Shown here: in pieces, positions 1 to 8,267 of the stretch | How positions within the stretch are numbered: the stretch's first letter is position 1 | Layout: each line of letters starts with the position of its first letter | Assembly: GCA_016124855.1 (NCBI GenBank) | Contig: WGMX01000014.1 | Span: 221,534-285,533, forward strand | Length of the DNA: 64,000 nt | DNA from: Anaerolineaceae bacterium | GTDB lineage: Bacteria > Chloroflexota > Anaerolineae > Aggregatilineales > Phototrophicaceae | Reading direction: 5' to 3' | Translations under genes and position numbers: made by a program | Notes under the pieces: generated by a model | Told to the model about the DNA's origin: nothing | Database searches by the model: none | The model's input: only the letters and a program-made list of their open reading frames with translations

Positions 1-192
1 ACGAATTTCTACACTTAAGTACCAATAAAGGAAGTAAAGGATTAGAGAAGTGGTGCAGGATTGTCAGCCTAGGTGACACAGGATTATAATTGCAACTTAG
101 CAAACAAAAGGGATGAGGTATCATCAATTTCACGATACTCTAACTTTTGGTGACGACTTATTTTGGCATACACATAAATCGAGAACATTACA

Positions 193-813
193 TTGGAAAC
201 TGTACCCAATTCAACTGCGCCAATCGAAGCACCTCTTTCAGTGACCAGACCTACCCTACACCAACGCGGATATGGACGCGAAATCCTTGAGACAATTATT
301 TTAATTGCGGCTATCTATGCGCTGGTTAATCTGGCTACGGTGCGGTTTATCGTCGAAGGTCCTAGTATGGAACCAACCTTTCATACCGGACAGGTACTGA
401 TGATTAGCCGTGTCAATTATTTATTCAGCACACCCCAGCGTGGACAAATTATCGTGTTTAATGCGCCCGGCAACCCACCCGATGAACCACCTTACATTAA
501 GCGCGTAATAGGACTTCCGGGTGAAACCGTTGAAATTCGTGATACGAAAGTGTATATCAACGGCAAAGAATTGAATGAACCTTATATTAACGAGCCTTGC
601 GAAGCAGGTCGCTGCCCTAACCGCACATGGCAACTCGGAAATGATGAGTATTTCTTTATGGGCGACAACCGTAACCACAGCAGCGATTCGCGAGCCTTTG
701 GTGTTGTAAAGCTAGAACGTGTGATCGGGGAAGCATTAGTGCGGTATTGGCCTCCACAAGTTTGGGGAATCGTGGGAACAACGCGCTATCCCGATAACCC
801 ATTCGTCCAGTAA
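193..813 (+). CDS. lepB: Signal peptidase I (first of a tandem pair)
   Basis: Type I signal peptidase that would cleave signal peptides of exported proteins at the outer face of the membrane. A hydrophobic segment near residues 31-49 is the single membrane anchor. The catalytic Ser58 lies in GPSMEPTF and the general-base Lys103 in YIKRVIGLPGE. The late family box FFMGDNRNHSSDSRAFG is complete. At 206 aa it is of normal length for a single-anchor S26A enzyme. The start is a TTG without a convincing ribosome binding site, so it could be slightly off. The stop overlaps the next gene by one base (TAATG). Being first in a microcompartment operon is unusual; its substrate is unknown. Confidence 0.93.
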   Translation: METVPNSTAPIEAPLSVTRPTLHQRGYGREILETIILIAAIYALVNLATVRFIVEGPSMEPTFHTGQVLMISRVNYLFSTPQRGQIIVFNAPGNPPDEPPYIKRVIGLPGETVEIRDTKVYINGKELNEPYINEPCEAGRCPNRTWQLGNDEYFFMGDNRNHSSDSRAFGVVKLERVIGEALVRYWPPQVWGIVGTTRYPDNPFVQ

Positions 814-1412
814 TGACCCGAGTTACAGACGGGAGAGCTTTTCCGCGCCCTGTGTTACGGCGGAAACACCGATTACGAGAACTGCTTAATTTGCTGTTCT
901 TTCTGGTGGCCGTCTACGCATTGTTAGAAATGGCCGCCCCACGTTCGGTCGTCCTATCAATTAGTATGCAACCCAACTTGATTGAAGGGCAGCGTCTACT
1001 TATCAGCCGCGTCAGTTATATGTTCAGCAAGCCCCAGCGCGGCGAAATTGTTGTGTTTGAGCCCAACGGTTATGCCCCGGATGAAGACCGACTCATTAAG
1101 CGTCTGATCGGCCTACCCGGTGAAAAGATTGAATTTCGCCATCAATCCGTTTATATTAACGGGAAACAAATTAGCGAACCCTATCTAAACGAACCCTGCG
1201 ATCAAGCATATTGCCCGGACAAAAGTTGGACTCTGGGTAATGATGAATATTTCTTTATGGGCGACAATCGCAATCACAGTCGCGATTCGCGAGCCTTTGG
1301 AGCGATCAAGCGTAAGCAAATTGTTGGACGAGCTATCATACGGTGGTGGCCTCCTGCGAAGTGGGGGATTTTATCGTATAATTATGGTGAGACGGGCGCT
1401 TCATCACCTTGA
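813..1412 (+). CDS. lepB: Signal peptidase I (second of a tandem pair)
   Basis: Paralogue of the preceding peptidase, 199 aa. One membrane segment lies near residues 23-42, the nucleophile Ser51 sits in SISMQPN, Lys96 in IKRLIGLPGE, and the MGDNRNHSRDSRAFG box is intact. The two copies share almost the same C-terminal half, with diverged N-termini, so they look like an old tandem duplication. The start overlaps the upstream stop (TAATG), which suggests translational coupling. Both copies have their catalytic residues, so neither is obviously degenerate. Whether they differ in substrate cannot be read from the sequence. Confidence 0.92.
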   Translation: MTRVTDGRAFPRPVLRRKHRLRELLNLLFFLVAVYALLEMAAPRSVVLSISMQPNLIEGQRLLISRVSYMFSKPQRGEIVVFEPNGYAPDEDRLIKRLIGLPGEKIEFRHQSVYINGKQISEPYLNEPCDQAYCPDKSWTLGNDEYFFMGDNRNHSRDSRAFGAIKRKQIVGRAIIRWWPPAKWGILSYNYGETGASSP

Positions 1413-1434
1413 GTTTTACCCGAAAAGAGCGATC

Positions 1435-1722
1435 ATGACAGACACATCAGCCTTCCCCTGCCCGAACTGCCAAATTGGACTTTGCCAACCTAAACGTACC
1501 ACCTATCTAACCATCTATAACAATATGCTGGTGAGTGTTCCGAACACGGCGGTATGGCAGTGCGACATTTGCCAGTATCAAGAATTCGAACATCAAACCA
1601 TTTTGCGTTTAGAAACGCTGCTAGGGATACAGGACTCGCCACTAGAGTCGCTGCGGAACACGCCCAAAATTACTTCGCTCGAAACACCAGAATCCACAAC
1701 TGCCCGGAGGGTTAAACCGTGA
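1435..1722 (+). CDS. YgiT-type zinc-finger protein
   Basis: Small protein (95 aa) with two Cys pairs, CPNC near the N-terminus and CDIC about 40 residues later, the usual layout of YgiT-type zinc ribbons. In other bacteria this fold is found in MqsA-like antitoxins and in many orphan small proteins. No partner toxin and no C-terminal HTH domain are visible here; the C-terminus is a loose polar tail. The start is the ATG at 1435, because anything upstream in this frame lies within the signal peptidase gene. Its end overlaps the next gene (GTGA), so it is part of the operon. The role in a BMC locus is unknown. Confidence 0.75.
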   Translation: MTDTSAFPCPNCQIGLCQPKRTTYLTIYNNMLVSVPNTAVWQCDICQYQEFEHQTILRLETLLGIQDSPLESLRNTPKITSLETPESTTARRVKP

Positions 1723-2357
1723 CCGTTGATTTAAGAAGTTATGTTTTTTTAGATACATTACAATCGCAACACGCGGCATTTTTGGGAACAGTGGCGCGCG
1801 GATTTCTGCCTGTACCGGGCGATGCTTCTCTTTGGATAGAGATTTCGCCGGGTATCGAGATTAACCGCATTACCGATGTGGCTTTAAAGGCGACTAGCGT
1901 CAAACCGGGTATGCAAATTGTAGAACGCCTATATGGTTTACTTGAAGTCCATTCAGACAGCCAAGCCGAAACACGGGCTGCCGGCGAAGCTATTCTAGAA
2001 GCCCTCGGTGTCCGTGAGCAAGACCGCATCAAACCTCGCATTGTCTCCAGCCAGATTATTCGCAATATTGATGCCTATCAAACGCAGCTTATTAATCGAC
2101 TTCGGCATGGTCAGATGATCCTTGCCGGACAGACAATGTATGTGCTTGAAGTCGAGCCTGCGGCTTACGCGGCTTTAGCGGCTAACGAAGCCGAAAAGGC
2201 AGCCAATATTAACATTCTTGAAGTACAAGCTTTTGGTAGTTTTGGGCGTGTTTATTTAGGGGGCACAGAACAAGACATCATGGCTGGTTATGGCGCGGCC
2301 TTGGCAGCTATTGAAGGTGTGGTGGGCCGCGAACCCAGCAGCGGTCGCAAGGAATAA
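1719..2357 (+). CDS. Tandem BMC-domain shell protein (BMC-T type)
   Basis: 212-aa microcompartment shell protein. The C-terminal half (about residues 140-205) reads as a BMC fold, with [20 protein letters not shown] followed by the helix around [12 protein letters not shown]. The N-terminal half ([21 protein letters not shown], then a LWIEISPG strand and a [20 protein letters not shown] stretch) reads as a second, diverged BMC-like unit. Two units in one chain suggest a pseudohexameric trimer rather than a plain hexamer. The start is GTG at 1719, overlapping the upstream stop. It precedes the vertex protein by 6 bases, which fits a shell-protein cassette. The subfamily assignment is less certain than the BMC call. 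Confidence 0.85.
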   Translation: MTVDLRSYVFLDTLQSQHAAFLGTVARGFLPVPGDASLWIEISPGIEINRITDVALKATSVKPGMQIVERLYGLLEVHSDSQAETRAAGEAILEALGVREQDRIKPRIVSSQIIRNIDAYQTQLINRLRHGQMILAGQTMYVLEVEPAAYAALAANEAEKAANINILEVQAFGSFGRVYLGGTEQDIMAGYGAALAAIEGVVGREPSSGRKE

Positions 2358-2363
2358 CCGTTT

Positions 2364-2675
2364 ATGGTTATTGGAATTGTCACCGGTTCAGTTGTTGCCA
2401 GCCAGAAAACCGCGAATATGGATGGGTTGGCGCTGCGCGTCGTTCGTCGTATAACCCCCGAAGGAGAGCTTTCAGACAGTTATGTGGTAGCAGTCGATGC
2501 CTTAGGCGCCGCAACTAATGAGTATGTTATTGTCGCAAGCGGCAGCACGGCTCGGCAGACGACAGCAACAGATAACAAACCGATTGACGCCATTATCATG
2601 GCAATCATTGATACGTGGCAGATTGGTAACCGCATTATATACGATAAGAGTTCCCAATCTATTGCTACAGGCTGA
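2364..2675 (+). CDS. EutN/CcmL-family pentameric vertex protein (BMC-P)
   Basis: 103-aa protein with the EutN/CcmL signature: N-terminal MVIGIVTGSVVASQK, the central LRVVRRITPEGE and DSYVVAVDALGA strands, the EYVIVASGSTARQ segment, and C-terminal DAIIMAIIDTW. Family members form pentamers that cap the twelve corners of the icosahedral shell. Length is typical (about 90-110 aa). It follows the BMC-T gene closely, and a 155-base gap with no gene separates it from the regulatory genes downstream. This is the strongest single marker that the locus builds a closed compartment. Confidence 0.95.
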   Translation: MVIGIVTGSVVASQKTANMDGLALRVVRRITPEGELSDSYVVAVDALGAATNEYVIVASGSTARQTTATDNKPIDAIIMAIIDTWQIGNRIIYDKSSQSIATG

Positions 2676-2830
2676 TCTTGTTTGCCTATTCCATTTCACA
2701 ACTGAATAATTTATCTACCATCAATTTTTGCCTGTATGGCCAAATCTTCAGCAGTTCTTACGAGCAGGTGTCGGTAATTAATGTTATGATTGGTAAGTAG
2801 TTGTCAATCTCGCAGAAACAGGGTTGAGCG

Positions 2831-3208
2831 ATGGAAAATGGTCGCATTCTTGTCGTTGAAGATAATCGGGACAATATGACTTTAATCACCGATATTTTAG
2901 AGTCGCTAAACTATACTGTCATTTCAGCATACGACGGTCAGCAAGGTGTGCTTATGGCGGAGTCCGAGCACCCAAATCTCATATTAATGGATTTGTCCTT
3001 GCCACTGATGGACGGTTGGACGGCTGCAGCCGAAATAAAAAAGAATGCGAACCTCAAACAGATACCCATTATCGCACTGACTGCACACGCGATGTCCGGT
3101 GACCGTGAGCGTGCTATAGAGGCGGGTTGTGACGACTACGTGTCCAAGCCTATAAACGTCCCTGATTTACTCGTCAAAATCACTACATTACTTGCGGCAA
3201 ATAAATAA
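2831..3208 (+). CDS. Single-domain response regulator (CheY-like)
   Basis: 125-aa receiver domain with no output domain. The acidic pocket is VVEDN, the phosphoacceptor is Asp54 in ILMDLSLP, the Thr switch is in IALTAHAM and the conserved Lys is in YVSKPINV. It should take phosphate from a histidine kinase and act by protein contact, like DivK or CheY. It overlaps the following receiver-cyclase gene by one base (TAATG), and a kinase is the third gene of the set, so the three probably form one relay. It sits between shell genes and enzyme genes of the BMC operon. Confidence 0.93.
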   Translation: MENGRILVVEDNRDNMTLITDILESLNYTVISAYDGQQGVLMAESEHPNLILMDLSLPLMDGWTAAAEIKKNANLKQIPIIALTAHAMSGDRERAIEAGCDDYVSKPINVPDLLVKITTLLAANK

Positions 3209-4251
3209 TGTCCAAAATTTTAGTCGCTGAAGACAACCCTAACGCGCGTCAACTCGTACATGACATACTAGAAAGTATTGGCTACGAATCCATCCTTGCA
3301 ATTGATGGTCCGAGCGCATTGGCAGCAGCCCAATCACAAATTCCTGACCTCATCATTCTTGACGTCAATATGCCGGGCATGAGCGGCTTTGAAGTTTGTA
3401 AAATCATCAAGGCTGATCCGAAACTTAACCATATTCCCATATTAATGTTGACCGCGCAGACTGATGTGGAGAGCCGCGTAGCTGGTTTGGGATTGGGTGC
3501 TGAAGATTACATCGCCAAACCTTACAGTCCTCGTGAATTAGCAGCGCGGGTGTCCGCGAGAATACGGGCTAAGAGCGAAAGTGATACCTTACGTCGCACG
3601 CAAGAAATGGTACGGCAAACCTTTGAGCGTTATGTATCACCGAGCGTAGTCGAAAGATTACTTCAGAATCCGTCAGACATAAAGTTGGGTGGTCAACTAC
3701 AAGAAGTAACTGTGCTTTTCAGCGACTTAGAAGGCTTTACAGGTGTTTCAGAAAAGACTGAACCAGAAATGCTGCTAGGCATTTTGAACCGTTATCACGA
3801 GCTGGTCGTCAGTATCATTCAACGTGAAGGTGGGACGGTTGACAAATTTATTGGCGATGGCGTGATGGCACTGTACAATACTCCTTTAATACAAGCCGAC
3901 CACGCACTGCGCGCAGTGCGTACCGCACTTAGCATTCGGGATGAACTAGTTAAGTTTTCACAGCAGTTTGACCCGCCCTATCGAATGAAAATAAATTTTG
4001 GCATACATACAGGGACGGCTGTGGTTGGGAATGTTGGAACGCCACAATGTATGAATTTTACGGCTGTTGGCGACACAGTCAATCTTGCGTCACGACTGCA
4101 AGCGTTGAGCAGTAATGCCCAGATTTTATTAAGCCAAGCAACCTACGACCAACTTCACAATCAACTTCAATCAAATGTCATTGGAACTCGAAGTGTAAAA
4201 AATCGTAGTGAACCGGTGATGATATACGAAGCTCTTGGACTGGTTTCATGA
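3208..4251 (+). CDS. Response regulator with class III nucleotide cyclase output
   Basis: 347 aa. Residues 1-120 are a receiver domain with phosphoacceptor Asp52 in IILDVNMPG and Lys in YIAKPYSP. Residues about 165-345 are a class III adenylate/guanylate cyclase domain: metal-binding Asp in TVLFSDLEGFT, the second in FIGDGVMALY, then INFGIHTGTAVVGNVG and the AVGDTVNLASRLQ motif. The product would be cAMP or cGMP made on phosphorylation; the substrate choice cannot be settled by eye. It overlaps the kinase gene by 4 bases (ATGA). No cyclic-nucleotide receptor (CRP-type) gene is seen in the window. Confidence 0.92.
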   Translation: MSKILVAEDNPNARQLVHDILESIGYESILAIDGPSALAAAQSQIPDLIILDVNMPGMSGFEVCKIIKADPKLNHIPILMLTAQTDVESRVAGLGLGAEDYIAKPYSPRELAARVSARIRAKSESDTLRRTQEMVRQTFERYVSPSVVERLLQNPSDIKLGGQLQEVTVLFSDLEGFTGVSEKTEPEMLLGILNRYHELVVSIIQREGGTVDKFIGDGVMALYNTPLIQADHALRAVRTALSIRDELVKFSQQFDPPYRMKINFGIHTGTAVVGNVGTPQCMNFTAVGDTVNLASRLQALSSNAQILLSQATYDQLHNQLQSNVIGTRSVKNRSEPVMIYEALGLVS

Positions 4252-5021
4252 GTAAGAACGGAACATCGATGACTGACGACACCACATCGGCGACGGGCAA
4301 CTTACTGGGAGGAAACGAGAACGATATAACGGGTACGACATGGTTACTTGGTCATGATTTAAAAAGTCCCACAGCTATCATTATAAGTACCTTGGAAATG
4401 GTCATCGCTCTGCATGAAGATGACGATGATATGGTGCATACGGTGCGATTACTCAAAGGGGCGCTGGTAGCCGCCCGCCGTGAGTATAACATGGTATGTG
4501 ATCTTCTGGACTTAGCGCGGTTTGAATTAAAGCAATACCAGTTACAGCGTGAACCTGCTGACATGGGAGCACTTTTACTTCAAAGTCTGGAAGACGACGC
4601 TTACAGCATCGAAATCAAGAAAATTCAAATTGAAACTGATATTCCCAAAGATCAAGCTCTAGTTACAGATGTTGATATTGAACTAATCGGACGCGTATTC
4701 AGTGCACTCATCGATAACACCATTAAATTTACGGTTAGAGATGATGTTCTAAAAATCAGCGTTAAACGGGTCGGTGACACCATTGAAATTGTGTTTATGG
4801 ATACAGGCCGTCCGATCTTCGCCGAATTCGAGCAATCACTTGTTGAACGCGCACCCCAATGGGAAAATCGGCAAGCAGGGAGCCGATCAAGTGTTGGTAT
4901 GGGTATTCCCTTTGCGAACGCTGTTATTAAGGCTCACGGTGGGAAATTTTTTGCTCATAGTGATACTGCTACCGGATTCACACAATTCAAGTTAACATTA
5001 CCGGTGATTGAATCCAATTGA
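4248..5021 (+). CDS. Histidine kinase, cytosolic
   Basis: 257-aa kinase. The H-box is GHDLKSPT with phosphoacceptor His36, followed by a two-helix dimerisation segment to about residue 105. The ATPase part has an N-box (LIDNTIKF), a degenerate G1 box (FMDTGRPIF) and the GMGIPFANAVIKAHGG G2-type motif near residues 215-235. There is no membrane segment and no sensor domain, only about 35 residues before the H-box, so the signal must be intracellular or come from a partner. It is translationally coupled to the cyclase gene and is followed after 12 bases by the aldehyde dehydrogenase gene. Confidence 0.88.
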   Translation: MSKNGTSMTDDTTSATGNLLGGNENDITGTTWLLGHDLKSPTAIIISTLEMVIALHEDDDDMVHTVRLLKGALVAARREYNMVCDLLDLARFELKQYQLQREPADMGALLLQSLEDDAYSIEIKKIQIETDIPKDQALVTDVDIELIGRVFSALIDNTIKFTVRDDVLKISVKRVGDTIEIVFMDTGRPIFAEFEQSLVERAPQWENRQAGSRSSVGMGIPFANAVIKAHGGKFFAHSDTATGFTQFKLTLPVIESN

Positions 5022-5033
5022 AGGTAAAATCCG

Positions 5034-6497
5034 ATGGCTGACCAACACCCAATCGACGATACTCAAATCAACCACATCATTAATAATGTAATGCGTGAAC
5101 TAAGCGAGCCGACCTTTTCTGCCCCTGCCCCGGCCAAAGCGAGCAAACCCATAGCATTACACCCTGCCCATGGTGATGGCTTATTCCCTGATCCGGATAG
5201 CGCAGTATCAGCAGCCTATGCAGCCTATGAACAATTAGGCGACATGCCGCTTGAGCTGCGTAAACAAATGGTTGCTGCCATGCGTGGAACAGCACGCGAA
5301 CATGCTGAGGTTTTGGCACAATTTGCCGTTGAAGAAACAGGTATGGGACGTTTTGAGGACAAAGTTCAAAAAAATTTACTAACTGCAAATAAAACCCCCG
5401 GCCCTGAATTTCTCGATTCTCATGCATGGACTGGCGACGACGGCTTGACGCTGACCGAATATGCACCTTATGGCGTAATCGCAGCTATCACACCGACCAC
5501 CAATCCGACAAGCACAATTATCAACAACAGTATTAGTATGGTTAGCGCAGGAAACGCAATTACATTCAATGCTCATCCAAGTGCTAAGCAGTGTAGTGCC
5601 TATACCATTCAATTGTTGAATCAAGCCATTCAAAGTGTAGGTGGGCCGGCGAATTTACTGACTTGTGTTGTGGAGCCAACAATTGAGTCGGCACAAGCGC
5701 TGATGGTTCACAAACAAGTGCGTTTAATTGCGGTTACAGGTGGCATCGGCGTGGTCAGGCAGGCGATGAAAAGTGGTAAACGCGCTGTATGCGCCGGGCC
5801 GGGCAATCCGCCGGTTGTGGTTGACGACAGTGCTGATCTTGAACAAGCGGGGCGCGATGTAGTACGGGGTGGTAGTTTCGACAATAATCTTGTGTGTGTG
5901 ACTGAAAAAACTTGCATCGCCGTTGAAAGCATCGTGGACGGATTAGTCGAATCGATGACGCGACATGGCGGTTATTTAATCACTTCGTGGCAACTCAGAC
6001 GTTTGATGAAATCGATTTTTGACGAAGATCATGGGCCGGGTAAGCCAGCCCTCATGAATAAATCATTTATCGGACAAAATGCGAGCGTTTTACTCAAAGA
6101 AATTGGTGTCAATGTTGGCGGCGAAGTTCGGCAAATCGTTGCTGTTGTCGAACCCGACCATCAATTGGTTTGGTCAGAGCAAATGATGCCGATTATGCCT
6201 GTTGTACCGATACCTGATGTTCATTCAGCCATTGATCTAGCCGTTCGCTCGGAACATGGATTCCGCCATACTGCTGTCATGCACAGCAAAAACATCGATC
6301 ATCTCACGGAGATGGCACGCGCAATAGACAGTTCAATTTTTGTCAAAAATGCGCCGAGTTTAGCGGGTCTAGGATGGGGTGGCGAAGGCTATACATCTTT
6401 TACAATTGCCAGCCCGACAGGTGAAGGTATGACAACCTGCCGCAGCTTCAGCCGTTTACGTCGATGCACACTTAAAGATAGCTTCCGTATTGTTTAA
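5034..6497 (+). CDS. CoA-acylating aldehyde dehydrogenase of the BMC type (PduP/EutE-like)
   Basis: 487-aa NAD-dependent aldehyde dehydrogenase. The nucleophile is Cys288 in FDNNLVCVTEKT. The motifs TPTTNPTSTIINNSI, VTGGIGVVRQAMKSGKR and CAGPGNPPVVVDD are those of the acylating PduP/EutE branch, which turns an aldehyde plus CoA and NAD+ into acyl-CoA. Residues about 8-24 (DDTQINHIINNVMREL) look like a short amphipathic helix followed by a Ser/Pro/Ala linker, the layout of an encapsulation peptide that docks cargo on the shell. It is the core enzyme of the compartment. No phosphotransacylase or alcohol dehydrogenase partner is present in the window. Confidence 0.93.
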   Translation: MADQHPIDDTQINHIINNVMRELSEPTFSAPAPAKASKPIALHPAHGDGLFPDPDSAVSAAYAAYEQLGDMPLELRKQMVAAMRGTAREHAEVLAQFAVEETGMGRFEDKVQKNLLTANKTPGPEFLDSHAWTGDDGLTLTEYAPYGVIAAITPTTNPTSTIINNSISMVSAGNAITFNAHPSAKQCSAYTIQLLNQAIQSVGGPANLLTCVVEPTIESAQALMVHKQVRLIAVTGGIGVVRQAMKSGKRAVCAGPGNPPVVVDDSADLEQAGRDVVRGGSFDNNLVCVTEKTCIAVESIVDGLVESMTRHGGYLITSWQLRRLMKSIFDEDHGPGKPALMNKSFIGQNASVLLKEIGVNVGGEVRQIVAVVEPDHQLVWSEQMMPIMPVVPIPDVHSAIDLAVRSEHGFRHTAVMHSKNIDHLTEMARAIDSSIFVKNAPSLAGLGWGGEGYTSFTIASPTGEGMTTCRSFSRLRRCTLKDSFRIV

Positions 6498-6507
6498 TGA
6501 GTCAAAA

Positions 6508-7623
6508 ATGAAGATAACAAAGTTAGAAACGATATTTGTTAAGCCACGCTGGCTGTTTCTCAAGGTTCATACTGATGAAGGGATTATCGGATTAGGTGAA
6601 CCGATTGTCGAAGGACGTGTACAAACGGTAGCAACAGCCGTCCATGAAATTGGCCGCTACTTAATCGGGGAAGATCCTCGTCGTATCGAGCATCATTGGC
6701 AAGCAATTTACCGGGGACAATTTTATCGAGGTGGGCCGGTATTTTGCAGCGCCATCTCAGGTATCGAGCAAGCTCTATGGGATATTATGGGCAAGTGGTT
6801 AGGACAGCCTGTCTACCAACTACTTGGTGGGGCCACCCGCGACCGCATTCGCATGTACGGTTGGGTTGGAGGGGAAACTTATGGTGATTACATTAATAGT
6901 GCCAAAGTGTCGGCTGAGGCAGGATTTACAGCGCTCAAAGTTGGCCTATTTGGTGCAATGAATATTGTGGATACACAAGAAGTCTTAGATGATTGCGTCC
7001 GACGCTTCGCTGATTTGAGAGCAGCCGTCGGGCCGAAGGTTGACATTGGTATCGACTTTCATGGTCGCGTTAGTCCGGCTATGGCTGTACGGTTGGCAAA
7101 AGCGCTCGAACCCTATTATCCAATGTTCATTGAAGAACCTGTACTCCCGGAAAATGTAGATGCGATGGTTACGGTTGCGCGAAGCACGACTATTCCTATC
7201 GCGACCGGCGAACGCCTTTTTGCTAAATGGGGATTCCGCGAAGTCGTCGAAAAACAAGCGGCTGTTATTCTACAACCTGATATTTCGCACGCAGGTGGCA
7301 TTCTGGAATGTAAGAAAATCGCTGCAATGGCAGAAACTTATTACAGCGCGATTGCCCCGCACTGTCCACTTGGGCCAATTGCTTTAGCGTCGTGTTTGCA
7401 GCTTGACGCTTGTATCCCTAACTTTTTGGTGCAAGAACACGTCACAACCGGTGTCGGCTACTTGAAAGAGCCGTTTAAAATTGTAGATGGGTATATTGAT
7501 TTGCCAACAAAGTCGGGGCTTGGAATCGAGCTAGACGACGAAGCGCTGGCCGAACAAATCAATGATGGCACATGGGATACCCCACAGTTACGACATAAAG
7601 ATGGGTCTGTTGCAGATTGGTAA
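6508..7623 (+). CDS. dgoD: D-galactonate dehydratase, enolase superfamily
   Basis: 371 aa from the ATG at 6508, which lies 10 bases after the upstream stop. It removes water from D-galactonate to give 2-dehydro-3-deoxy-D-galactonate. The residues match Escherichia coli DgoD position for position as I recall them: Asp183 and His185 in GIDFHGR, Glu209 in FIEEPV, Glu235 in TGERLF, His285 in APHCPLGP and Glu310 in LVQEH. The N-terminus (KITKLETIFVKPRWLFLKV) and C-terminus (HKDGSVADW) also match the family. A substrate other than galactonate remains possible but the residue match is unusually complete. It lies between the aldehyde dehydrogenase and a shell gene. Confidence 0.93.
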   Translation: MKITKLETIFVKPRWLFLKVHTDEGIIGLGEPIVEGRVQTVATAVHEIGRYLIGEDPRRIEHHWQAIYRGQFYRGGPVFCSAISGIEQALWDIMGKWLGQPVYQLLGGATRDRIRMYGWVGGETYGDYINSAKVSAEAGFTALKVGLFGAMNIVDTQEVLDDCVRRFADLRAAVGPKVDIGIDFHGRVSPAMAVRLAKALEPYYPMFIEEPVLPENVDAMVTVARSTTIPIATGERLFAKWGFREVVEKQAAVILQPDISHAGGILECKKIAAMAETYYSAIAPHCPLGPIALASCLQLDACIPNFLVQEHVTTGVGYLKEPFKIVDGYIDLPTKSGLGIELDDEALAEQINDGTWDTPQLRHKDGSVADW

Positions 7624-7632
7624 AATTGCCTC

Positions 7633-8259
7633 ATGGCAGATGTACAAAACCCTGCTAAACCTTTACTGATTGAGCCCGCGCTGGCGCTTTTAGAATTCAG
7701 TAGTGTCGCGGCTGGTGTATACGCTGGCGACGCGATGGTTAAGCAGGCACAGCTTGATGTTATCTATGCTGGAACTGTCCATCCGGGTAAGTTTCTGGTA
7801 CTCGCAGGCGGGAGCGTCGCAGAAGTTGAAGAAGCGCTCAAAGCTGGAAAAGAAAACGCTCTTAACTCTTTAATAGACACTATTTTTTTGCCGGGTGTAC
7901 ATCGCGATGTCGTTTTGGCTTTAGGAGGAAAACGGGTACCAGAAACTAACGATGCAATTGGTATCGTTGAGACAAACACGGTTCCAGCAGCAATTCACGC
8001 TGCCGACAAAGGAATCAAAGGCGCAGAAGTTAGTTTGGTCGAAATCCGATTAGCGGATGGGCTGAACGGCAAAGGGTTAGTATTTTTCACTGGTCAGGTT
8101 TCCAATATTGAAGCTGCTATTGAACTTAGTTGTGCCGCACTGCAACCCGGACAACTTGTCAAACAGGTTGTGATTTCACAATTGCATGAGGATATGGCCA
8201 AATTAATTCAAGCACATACACGATTTGGCTCACAAGTCGGTTGGACTTCGACGGAGTAA
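7633..8259 (+). CDS. Tandem BMC-domain shell protein (BMC-T)
   Basis: 208 aa with two clear BMC domains. Domain 1 (about residues 13-95) has ALALLEFSSVAAGVYAGDAM, and domain 2 (about 115-195) has DAIGIVETNTVPAAIHAADK, VSLVEIRLADGLNGKGLVFF and TGQVSNIEAAIELSC. This is the arrangement of trimeric pseudohexamer shell proteins of the Haliangium BMC-T1 kind. It differs from the other tandem-BMC protein at 1719, so the shell has at least two trimer types. It begins 9 bases after dgoD and is followed closely by a methyltransferase gene. No single-domain BMC-H hexamer gene is found in the window. Confidence 0.92.
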   Translation: MADVQNPAKPLLIEPALALLEFSSVAAGVYAGDAMVKQAQLDVIYAGTVHPGKFLVLAGGSVAEVEEALKAGKENALNSLIDTIFLPGVHRDVVLALGGKRVPETNDAIGIVETNTVPAAIHAADKGIKGAEVSLVEIRLADGLNGKGLVFFTGQVSNIEAAIELSCAALQPGQLVKQVVISQLHEDMAKLIQAHTRFGSQVGWTSTE

Positions 8260-8267
8260 GTAACGTC

